From the NCBI GenBank assembly GCA_934045905.1, contig OW203773.1, positions 18,277,246 to 18,341,245 of the forward strand: a stretch of DNA of 64,000 nt. Direction: 5' to 3'. The position numbers and the translations under genes were made by a program. The notes under the pieces were generated by a model that saw only the letters and a program-made list of their open reading frames with translations, ran no database searches and had not been told where the DNA came from. This stretch comes from Leuctra nigra. Its lineage: Eukaryota > Arthropoda > Insecta > Plecoptera > Leuctridae. Below, piece after piece: positions 55,188-64,000 of the stretch; the stretch's first letter is position 1; every line of letters starts with the position of its first letter.

Positions 55188-56134
55188 CTCTGGTTCTTTA
55201 GTGCATTAAGAAAATGATTGATTGAATCTATTTATATTGATAGCTCCATAATTGTAGTGAACATATTGTTCATAGTTTTTAAACCTCATCATAACAATAT
55301 CGTTAGCAACACGATTTTAAATCAAATCCGCTTGGAAATGTAATAATTGTATTTAAATATATTTTAGTTCCAAGTTATTTCCTGCCATAAGACCGGTTTT
55401 GCTACAGATTGTGTAATTGGTTATCATCTGCTTATTCTCTTGTTATTCTCAGGTCGGGTTTCTGTTGGCATGTGTTGCATTTTGGTGTCATCACTCGAGT
55501 CGGTTGCGAAGAAGAAGACCCTAGATTATGATGTGTAACATCTCCTGACGCGATGAATATAATTCGAAACAGGATGAGATTCAATATTGTGTGTTACGTC
55601 AGGTTCTCTCGCTTCATGCAATATTTCCCTCGTACCTCGTAACATGTCATCAATACGGCAATATCATATGACGTCACAGCTGACTAACAGATGCATTCAG
55701 TAAATAAGTAATAGGCAATCGTCATATTTTTTGATATTATATATATTTTTTATGATACTATTTCTATTTTTCTATTCATTATCCTTCTTCCACAACTGTT
55801 TTGATTATACTTCTACAATTGTTTTTGACTGGAGTTGGATATGAAGTTGGTTTTCTCAAAACCACAGGTGATATTTAATTAAAATATATTAGAAAGTACA
55901 ATTTTAATGAGCGATTAAAAAAACACGACATTGAAAGTACCATGCTCGAGCCAAAAATTATATTTTGCGAACAGCATTGTTTGAAGTCCTGTTTTCTTAA
56001 TAATTAATTCAAAGAAAATGTTAACTGAACATTCACATGTGAATAAGAGGAGATATTATTGCAATGATAGACACATTGTCCCTTCGCTCCAAGGCAGATT
56101 TCATCAACTTCATAAGTGTGTTTCATCAACACTC
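55188..56134. other. No recognisable feature
   Basis: AT-rich, apparently low-copy sequence without domain, RNA gene or terminal repeats that I can identify. Confidence 0.4.
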
Positions 56135-56138
56135 TTAA

Positions 56139-56763
56139 GGCCAATGCATATCACGTGACTTTATCTCTCTACATCCGATCAAAAGAAATAGTTACCTATG
56201 AGTACATACCTTACATCGTTCATGCTGAATAAAACAAGGTGATTTATGAAGTAAATTCACTGCATACTGGAGCTTATCAATATTTGCAGTCAATAATATT
56301 TATTTTTGCAGTGGTTTAAGAATAAAATAAATGAAAATCTAGTGTATCCGTACGCGTTTGAAAGCTGTCAATAACCAGTACTTTTATTTTAAATATTACC
56401 TTCATAATAGTGGATATAATTAATATCTCAACATTTTGTTGGAAAGATGAAGAAAGAGCGCATGTTTTGTTGGCAAAATTGTGTCATGTTTGTGATGCAT
56501 ATGTGCCCTTTTATTAGATTAAAGTTTGCTGTTCTTGGCAACTCGTAGGATTTCCTTCAACTTCAGGTCTTGATTTGAGAATATTTAGGTGCAAGGAAGT
56601 AAAATCATCTAATATGTTATTTTCGCAGTTCTTTTCTGCGTAGATAAGTTCCAACAGATGTGTCCTAACTTATCTGATGAGTGAGAAGTATTTGCTAAAC
56701 TGATCCCTTCCAAATGAAAATCTGTAGCTTTTTGGTTGAAAAGTCACGTGATATGCAGCCACC
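56139..56763. mobile_element. TTAA-flanked MITE, family B, copy 2 (inverted)
   Basis: 625-bp element flanked by TTAA (56135-56138 and 56764-56767). It is the reverse-orientation relative of 11578-12205; shared interior phrases include AAAAAGCTACA and ACTTCTC.CTCATCAG. The left end (GGCCAATGCATATCACGTGA) is partly changed; the right end ...TCACGTGATATGCAGCCACC is intact. Confidence 0.85.
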
Positions 56764-56767
56764 TTAA

Positions 56768-57401
56768 ATGTATTCAATATATCAAATATTTCAAGACGTT
56801 TTCTTACTTTTAGTGTTATTTATTAACATGTATCCAATATCTTACGAGTGAGTCACGTGCTAATCTTCGCACTATAACATGTCCTATGACGTCACTCTGA
56901 CCTACTACTACTATCTGACCTACTAGGTCATATGTGGTATGACCTACTACCGTTAGATTAGCAAGGAACAACATAGTAACTGGGACATGGATTCTATGTA
57001 TGTTGTTGGTCACACCCATGGCAACAGTGACGATTCTTCATTACGGGCCCCTCTCAGGATTCATTTAGCCCTCATCCCTTTTCTCACCCTTTCCCTTTTT
57101 ATCAACCCAATTTGGTAGGTGGGGGGTACCCCCCCCCCCCCCCTCCCCCAGTGTTTTCTCTTAGTAAGTTGCCACGGGTTATGCCACTTATTCTGAATTA
57201 AGTCGCACTAATTCTGGAACCAGTCGCACTAATTCGCACTAATTACGCACTAAATATTTGGAAAGTTTCATCCCTGTAACGTGAGTGAAGGGTGCCACTT
57301 TGACAGCTGGTTCTTGAAGCAGTACTGAAACACACGGCGCGCAAGAGTTTCGCTCTCTTAGATTTGTGATTAAACTTCATTGTGTGTTTATCAGAGTAAT
57401 T
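56768..57401. other. No gene; poly(C) run at about 57130-57145
   Basis: Contains a GACCTACTA / TAGTAGGTC-rich stretch (56895-56955) and CACTAATT phrases (57180-57250) shared with 26590-26660. Nothing codes recognisably. Confidence 0.4.
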
Positions 57402-58430
57402 AGAATCTAAAAATTCTGCACTGAAAAGTATTGATATCAAAAAATTTGCTAAGTCAAAACATTATTTGAAAATCAAAAAATACTTGGCGCATCGTGTATA
57501 AATAGCTTAGAAGTATAGGACAGATATAAAATATACATAAAATATACATACATATAGTATACCTATAATTCTCTAATTCTCTAATTCTCTAATTCTCATT
57601 TGGCACTAGTTTTGTACTGATCGGTCTACCAGTTTTCGAGATAAGACGTTACTTCCGGTTTCAAAATGGCGGCTGAAATCTCTCACCCCTTAAATTTTAA
57701 TTTACACATGATAACATCTTATTATAAGCTGTCTCAAATATTATTTATTGTATCAAAATGTAAATTTGTGAGATTTTTAAAATGTGTGACGTCATTTCCG
57801 GTTTTGCTATAAGAAACTGCAAATATTACTGATGGTAATACATAAAGTTGACCGTCTAAATTGTGTGGCGCTGGTTTCGTTCAAATCTATTTAGCCTATA
57901 TTAAGATATTACGTCACTTCCGGTTTAACAATGGCGGCTTCCGGTTGGTTTTGTAACAAGTCAAATGAGATATCAGAAGTACATACGTTACATAAAATCA
58001 AAATAATCGGATCAACCTTTGTTGCCGAAATGCCAATCGATGTATTTCAAATTTCATGACGTCATTTCCGGTTTCGTTAACAAAATGTTTAGTCTTTTGC
58101 TACTGAAAATCCATAAAGTTGACCGTTCGTATCGTTTGGCGCTATTTTCGCTCCAATCGGTTTAGCCGTTGTTGAGATATGACGTCACTTCCGGTTTCAA
58201 AATGGTGGCACAAAAATGCATGGGGTGAAGGTTAAATCAGACGCCAAAAGTGCACACGTGGTAAACATGTGAGATCAATCGGCCTGTTTACCGGATTCTA
58301 GCTCCAGCCTACTACTACTACTATGATTACTGATTATCATTATGAAAACCGCCCTAAAACACGATTTTCACGGCCCTCTATCTCGCAAAGAGCGTAACCT
58401 ATTGTTCTTAAATTTGGTCTTAAATTTTGT
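57402..58430. repeat. Composite repeat, copy with half palindrome
   Basis: 57402-57500 is the left half of the P module (GAAAAGTATTGATATC...TTGGCGCATCGTGTATAAAT). An (ATTCTCTA)n stretch follows at 57570-57595, then the CCGGTTTC-rich body (57600-58290) and a short ACTACTACT tract. The terminal arm breaks off near 58430, where a SINE tail begins. Confidence 0.78.
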
Positions 58431-58454
58431 AATTTAAAAAAAAAAAATCGGACT

Positions 58455-58530
58455 AATTTGTCTGGGGCTTAACGTCGCACTGTTCTGCAGCGAGGCTAAT
58501 GGCGACGGATAAATGATTATGAGGATGATT
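58455..58530 (-). repeat. SINE 3'-tail fragment
   Basis: The plus-strand phrases GTCTGGGGCTTAACGTCGCA and CTGTTCTGCAGCGAGGCTAA match the tail of the SINE at 28258-28545. The head is missing here, and an ATTATGAGGATG simple repeat follows. Confidence 0.65.
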
Positions 58531-58821
58531 ATGTATTATTATGATAAACTAAACATAATAAACATAATAAACATAATAAACTATTATTATGATTATTATG
58601 AGGATGTATTGTAAGATCCATCTTTCAGGTCAAGTGGTTTAGCATTTTGGGTTAATAGTTTCACAAAAGTGATTTTAGGTGTCACATTATACGAAAAAAG
58701 TCATCTTATAATTTTGTTCGATAACAATTAGAAAATGCGTGGTGAACTTTGTATTATATTCACACCAAAAACATGGTATGAGGACCCTCATCAGTGTATT
58801 GTGTCTAATGTCCGTCCGTCC

Positions 58822-58894
58822 GATCGGGTAGCTCGGTTGGTAGAGCTCTCGCCAGGCAAGTAAGAGGTCCCGGGTTCAAGCCCCTGTTCGGTCG
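58822..58894 (+). other. tRNA-like sequence (probable SINE head or tRNA relic), anticodon position GGC
   Basis: 73 nt fold as a cloverleaf: acceptor GATCGGG/TTCGGTC, D arm GCTC...GAGC, T arm with GGTTCAAGC. A-box-like GTAGCTCGGTTGG and B-box GGTTCAAGCCC are present. The anticodon loop CAGGCAA lacks the universal T before the anticodon, and the anticodon stem has one mismatch. Outside pairing (TCC/GGA) lengthens the acceptor helix to 10 bp. These faults argue against a working tRNA-Ala. The following CATCCTGACTCCATGGAAG stretch recurs at 6975, supporting a SINE-like repeat. Confidence 0.55.
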
Positions 58895-59310
58895 GATATT
58901 TTTCACAACCCACATCCCTTCATATCATCCTGACTCCATGGAAGTTTTCCAAATAAACCTTCATTCTCATGATCATTCATTACCAAAATTTCCTGCAATT
59001 TTTTTTCTCTAAATCACTTCGCTACTTCCAAAACGGCTGATTATTTAAAAGGCTTTTTTTATATAAAAATTTGAAAAAGTCCAAAATAATGAAAATTCAA
59101 TATGATTTTTTTCTGAGTTGTATCATTATAATACATATTATCTGTCGAAAAAAAGGAAAATGTGTTTTGTGTTTCGAAAATAAATATTTTCTAATAATCT
59201 GAACTTTACACAAAATGATAGGCAATTTCCTAACACATTAATGGTGCTGAACTTTTTTTGTAATCAGCAATTTTTTCGGAATAAGGTCTCATGACAAATA
59301 CAATATTATG

Positions 59311-59345
59311 GTTTATGGCGCTCAACAGCGAGGTTATTAGCGATG
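59311..59345 (-). repeat. SINE 3'-tail fragment
   Basis: GGTTTATGGCGCTCAACAGC followed by GAGGTTATTAGCG is the reverse complement of the tail at 25385-25430. Confidence 0.55.
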
Positions 59346-59718
59346 ACAAATACACAAATACAAATCTTGCAATATGTCCCGGGTTAAATGCTTCGTTACT
59401 AGTCCTAACGGTCAGATATACAAATTTAGGTATTTATGTGATGGGTTTTTATGTATTAATTGGATAAAAGGGAGAATAAATAAATAATAATCGTCTTCTG
59501 GTTCCGACAATGTTGTCAGGTCAGACATTGGGAGCTCCCAATGGGTCTAGGGCCTCGGAATATCAAACATAATTTATTATATTATTATTTATTTCTTAAT
59601 TTAAAAATTATGGTTTTATTTTTCTACTCATTTTGCTCATTTTGAGATGTTTGCTCTATGGACCGTGATTGACATGACTGCAATTCAGTGTTCAGATGGC
59701 CGTGCCTGATCTAATTCC
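59346..59718. other. No recognisable feature
   Basis: AT-rich with TTATTATTATTT simple sequence; no gene signal. Confidence 0.4.
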
Positions 59719-60312
59719 ACAAGGCTTATGTGCTTTGCATCCATGTGAGGTGGGAAAACAAGCAGTGATTTCTACCATTTCTTTCAGACGCGTTTGTAGG
59801 CATCTAGAGATCGGACGTATTTCAAAATCTCTCCTTCTTTTTGCATATTTTCTTGATAATATCATCAATTTGGTGTTTCCTGTGAAGTTTTAAGAAGGTT
59901 TAGTCCTTTCACAGCTGATGGTCAGTACTTTTCAATAGTATTTGTACATTAGGTTGATATTTTCTTTTCATTGACATTGTGGAGAAGTTGGATTCATTCC
60001 GTTTTACACAAACCTGCCCTTCAACTTGGCAATATCCTAGAGGTTGCTACTTTTTTTTTGATAACGTGATTTATTCCGTTCAGTTGCGTGAAGGTATTAC
60101 TATTTCTTATAGCGTGATTTACTCCGTTCTTATCCTCCAAGCTCATTCGTTTTCTTTCACTTATGAAGCTCTATCCAGGCTGCATCCTTTATAATTGTCA
60201 CGTGATCATTTGGGCGTGACTTGAGTCGAATCATAGCTGAATGAATGAAAGTACAGGGATCCATGTTGGATCAGAAAGCCCAGGCTCTTGAGTTGAGGCA
60301 TTTTGGGCACTG
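59719..60312. repeat. Direct repeat, copy 1
   Basis: Highly similar to 62707-63348, from CACAAGGCTTATGTGCTTTG to GAGTTGAGGCAT..TGGGCA. It contains GATTCATTCCGTTTTACACA and GTGATTTACTCCGTTCT motifs. Both copies keep a short open minus-strand frame with a CFPTSHGCKAHKPC stretch, but the copies are too recent for this to show selection. It could be part of an unknown element's UTR or terminal repeat. Confidence 0.75.
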
Positions 60313-60355
60313 ACATCATTGGACCATATTTATTTATTATTTGGTTATTATATTA

Positions 60356-62356
60356 CCATAAAAAACACTCCGTGTAAAAATACCAGCCAAGTCTCTTTAC
60401 TTTAAAAAAATTCAACACCGAAAAGGAGTGTTATCAAAAAAGGAGCCAAGTCAATGACATTTCCAAATATTTAATCGTATCTTTGAAATAAAAGTATAAA
60501 CACCGAGAAATACTTTACAAAAGGACTTGGCGCATCGTTTTTTTAAAGACATTTTTCTATTCATAAGCGTAATATGCCATTTATATACAACCGTCATTAA
60601 GAACTTTTATCATCATAGGGACACATCTTTCAATTACATATTATATATACGTACTGTAAATAATTTTCTATTTGAATATGTACACATGAAACTTGTTGCC
60701 TATATTTGTAATAAATACACAATAGATATCTTCGTAATATTGTTTCGTGGTCAACATATTAATTAAGTCTCATGCGTTATACCTTCTCATCATGAAATAA
60801 ATTTCTATTAATCCGCAATTTATAATAGTACATTTCACGAAGTACACAGTGACGGCACATTGAATTTCTTTAACATTTTTAACTTTATACACTTTACACT
60901 TGAAAAATATATAATAGTGTTCTATCGATAGTTAGTAATTTATTTGACAGCGTTTCATGATTTCCCTCAGAGTCAAGATCATATTATGAAAAGATACCCT
61001 TCTAATATCACCATATTAACAGTGTTATAAGAATATATATGAGCGCACTTCCTTGTTATTTAATTCTTTTACCATATCACTTATCTATTACAACATGAAA
61101 TCTTTCTTCTATCGCCATTGACAAAACTATAAAATAGCAATTACTAAAAGTAGCTTGATTCATAGCTTGAGTAGCTTGATGGCTCTAATAGAAAGAGGAA
61201 AAGTACTTAAACTTGTACATTTCTTTCCACTTTTAGGATAGAATGATGTCTTTAAAAAAACGATGCGCCAAGTCCTTTTGTAAAGTATTTCTCGGTGTTT
61301 ATACTTTTATTTCAAAGATACGATTAAATATTTGGAAATGTCATTGACTTGGCTCCTTTTTTGATATCACTCCTTTTCGGTGTTGAATTTTTTTAAAGTA
61401 AAGAGACTTGGCTGGTATTTTTACACGGAGTGTTTTTTATGGGGATATCACTTATTTTTTTAGTTTATTTACACAACTTGTAAAACATATTGGAGCAACA
61501 ATGACTTATTTCTTTAAAAAAATACGCCATTTCCGAATTAGTTACTAAGAAAAATAGTGTTTGGAGCTAAATATAAACTTAAAGTGATTATGCCATGAAG
61601 AATTCCGAAAGCATCGTTCCCATAGGTCCAGCCGTTTTCGAGATATGGCATCACTTCCGGTTTTCAAAATGGCGGCTGAAAACACTTACACATTATAGTA
61701 ATATGTATATAAATACTAATATTTCATTATAAGCCTTCTAAATATGTAGTAGGTTTTTATATAAAGGGGAAGTAAATTTAGGCAGATTTCGCTAAACTAT
61801 GACGTCATTTCCGGTTTCAGTAATTAGAAAACTTTTATTTAACTATTGTTATTTCATAAAGAGGACCGTCTGAATCGATTGGCGCAAATTATGTTCCGAT
61901 CGGTTTAGCCGTTTTTGAGATATGACGTTACTTCCGGTTTCAAAATGACGGTACAAAAAACTCATAAGGGGCAAGGTATCTACAGGCTGACAACCTGGAT
62001 ACGTGGTGAAAATTTCGGGTCAATCGACCGAGCCGTTTAGGCTGTGGCGGAGACCGCGGAATTTATTGGAAGATGAATCATCATCATCATTATTATTATC
62101 TGAAAGCCGTACAATTTCACGGTTTTCACGGCCCTCTAGCTCGCAAAGGGCGTAACCTAATGTTCCCAAATTTGGTATATGTTGTATAGCTCGAAATTAA
62201 GATATTTCACAACAATGTGAGATTTTCCAATTTTGAGATCCAGTAGGCCGAAAATGCCACTTTGATGCTTATAGTAAAAGTGGGTTGCTCCAGCCTTTTT
62301 ATATGAGAGTGTGCGCGCCGTACGACTTGGCTGGCGTGGAGCGACCGCTCCACTAG
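60356..62356. repeat. Composite repeat, copy 3 (P module with ~700-bp centre, body, arm)
   Basis: The P module arms at 60356-60545 and 61253-61442 are near-perfect inverted repeats (CCATAAAAAACACTCCGTGT ... ACTTGGCGCATCG), here separated by ~700 bp of AT-rich sequence. The CCGGTTTC-rich body (61443-62060), an ATCATC/ATTATT tract and a terminal arm ending GGAGCGACCGCTCCACTAGAT follow (to 62356). It separates the two direct repeats at 59719 and 62707. Confidence 0.82.
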
Positions 62357-62706
62357 ATTAATATTAAGTAGGTTTTCTACAGCAACTCAAGGCCGTTTCC
62401 CACATCCCAGATTCCACCTATTCTACCTATTCTACGGTAATGCTTCGAACATTCTATTTTACATCGTCTTCTGGCATTAAAAGTGACAGCTTCAACCAAC
62501 TTTTAGCCATGATTTTAACTCAGTATTTAAACAGTAATTGTTGAAGTGAAATGTTCTTGTAGTACGAGCTGAAGGGTCTCACAGATATTTTTATCACCAG
62601 ATGTGGCCTTCCTTTTTGCTTTCTTTTTTTCCGAAAATTTGTTATTCATAATGTATTCATTGTAGGAGGATATGCATCCTTTTAATATTGTCACGTGATC
62701 ATCTGG
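62357..62706. other. Unique spacer between composite repeat and direct repeat copy 2
   Basis: No gene recognised. Its end (ATTGTCACGTGATCATCTGG, 62688-62707) resembles the interior of the direct repeats (60196-60215 and 63233-63252), suggesting the unit was joined to itself with a deletion. Confidence 0.45.
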
Positions 62707-63348
62707 GCGATCACAAGGCTTATGTGCTTTGCATCCATGTGAGGTGGGAAAACAAGCAGTCATTTCTACCATTTCTTTCAGACGCGTTTGTTGGCATCTA
62801 GAAATCGGACGTATTTCAAAATATCTCCTACTGTTTGCATATTTTCTTGATACTTTCATCAATTTGGTGTTTCCTGTAAAGTTTTAAGAAGGTTTTAGTC
62901 CTTTTACAGTTGGTGGTCAGTACTTTTCAATAGTATTTGTACATTTGGTTGATATTTTCTTTTCATTGACATTGTGGGAACGTTGGATTCATTCCGTTTT
63001 ACACAAACCTACCCTTCAACTTGGCAATATCCTAGAGGTTGCTACTTGATTTGATAACGTGATTTATTTCGTTATATTGCGTGAATGTATTACTAGAGCG
63101 TGATTCACTCCGTTTAATTAATAGAAGCTTGATTTTATTTGTTGACACGTGATTCACTCCGTTCTGATCCTCCAAGCTCATTCATTTTCTTTCACTTTAT
63201 GAAGCTCTATCCAGGCTGCATCCTTTTAACATTGTCACGTGATCATCTGGGCGTGACTTGAGTCGAATCATAGCCGAATGAATGAAAGTACAGGGATCCA
63301 TGTTGGATCAGAAAGCCCAGGCTCTTGAGTTGAGGCATCTTGGGCAGA
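62707..63348. repeat. Direct repeat, copy 2
   Basis: Second copy of 59719-60312. It has additional GTGATTCACTCCGTT motifs (63110-63165) compared with copy 1, so motif number varies. The open minus-strand frame 62527-62862 runs from this repeat into the spacer and is not convincing as a gene. Confidence 0.75.
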
Positions 63349-64000
63349 GGTTTGAGCTGGTTTGTTGACGCGGCAAGTTGATTTAACCCGTAAAGCGTAT
63401 GGTGACGTCACACGCCCAACTTGCTCCATTGTGGAACGCACTCCCAAGCTTCAAGGACATTCGATACGTCCCTTTCTTCGTATCTTCGTATTCTTCTGGT
63501 TTCTATTTATATACCATTTCAGTATTACAATTTTGTACATTACTTTTATTTTATTTCTTATAGACCAGCTTTGTGCGATTTATTTACAGTTACTCCCTTG
63601 TTATTCTCTTTTCCTGCACTGAGAGAAATCGAACGCCGAACAGTTTGTCAAATGATAATTTTGCTGCTACACATAAACGTTTTCTGGGTCCACGTCGTTG
63701 GCACACACACCTTCGATTTTACAATTGTTTTTAATTGCAATCGTTTGTGCTACGATTGTGCCGGATTGTGCCGTCAATTAAATCGTTTGTGCCGCCTTGA
63801 CGCCTTCTTAACCCCCGTTTCTAGGGGTTGGTTAGTGGGTGTGCCAACGACATGTTATCACACCCTCTTTCAAAATGTGCAATTTTTATTTTTGCTATTG
63901 AAAGTTCTTCGTTTGTGCTGGATTGTGCCGTATTTTTTTTCGTTTGTGCTGCCACCCTTCACCCCCAAATAATTGATACAAGGGGGTGGACCAGCACACC
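63349..64000. other. Unassigned; CGTTTGTGC / GATTGTGCCG local repeats
   Basis: Phrases TCGTTTGTGC and ATTGTGCCG recur at 63743-63800 and 63908-63953. The open frames 63362-63622 and 63421-63972 show no domain. It may be the continuation of the direct-repeat element. Confidence 0.4.

Noticed and set aside
58822..58894. Functional tRNA-Ala gene
   Set aside because: Lacks T before the anticodon, has stem mismatches and an over-long acceptor helix; kept only as a tRNA-like element.
62527..62862. 111-codon minus-strand frame with CFPTSHGCKAHKPC
   Set aside because: Half lies in a recent direct repeat and half in the spacer; in the other repeat copy the frame has a different continuation.
59719..63348. 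Direct repeats as LTRs of a second retroelement
   Set aside because: No TG...CA ends, primer binding site, polypurine tract or pol sequence is visible between them.
63421..63972. 183-codon plus-strand frame at the right edge
   Set aside because: No domain, biased to Leu/Phe from T-rich DNA, and it overlaps another frame; it may continue a repeat beyond the window.

Overview
The window looks like repeat-rich, AT-rich, intron-containing nuclear DNA from an arthropod, most likely an insect. The evidence is one spliced host gene with exons on the minus strand, Jockey-, RTE- and R4-type LINEs, a Ty3/gypsy LTR element, tRNA-derived SINE pieces and many short inverted-repeat elements. A hemipteran such as a planthopper is only a guess from base composition and repeat style. 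I see no bacterial-type operons, no rRNA and no CRISPR.

Left part (1-10.6 kb): a segmental repeat shared with 18.2-18.9 kb, then a tandem array of a ~2.87 kb non-coding unit (two full copies, one partial, and a diverged relative at 9.4-10.6 kb). Each full unit carries a LINE RNase H-end fragment. Middle-left (10.6-28.5 kb): mostly short non-autonomous DNA elements, many with readable target-site duplications. One group has TTAA duplications and GG-starting ends; another has 3-bp TTA/TAA/TCA duplications and ends that mostly start AG, like PIF/Harbinger. They are nested in one another in places.

Host gene (29.2-36.7 kb, minus strand): three exons encode parts of an astacin (M12A) metalloprotease domain. 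The zinc histidines remain but the catalytic Glu, the Met-turn Met and the following Tyr are all replaced, so it is a pseudo-enzyme or a decaying gene. A GC-rich Jockey-type LINE (30.5-35.0 kb) sits in its intron, inserted into an older RTE fragment.

Retroelement core (38.6-53.8 kb): a LINE 3' fragment, then a 6.7 kb Ty3/gypsy element with two 1133-bp LTRs and an ACCC duplication. It lies inside a small inverted-repeat element whose uninterrupted relative is at 19.8 kb. Its gag/pol junction carries a textbook -1 frameshift signal, although pol has three disabling changes. Next come an R4/Dong-like fragment between TAA repeats and a full-length RTE LINE with a 13-bp duplication, inserted into an older RTE copy that is also split by a ~2.8 kb composite repeat.

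Right part (53.8-64 kb): more inverted-repeat elements, two further copies of the composite repeat (rich in the phrase CACTTCCGGTTTCAAAATGG), a tRNA-like SINE head, and direct repeats at 59.7 and 62.7 kb. Apart from the astacin-like exons I find no convincing host protein-coding gene. Most short open frames here are chance frames in repeats.
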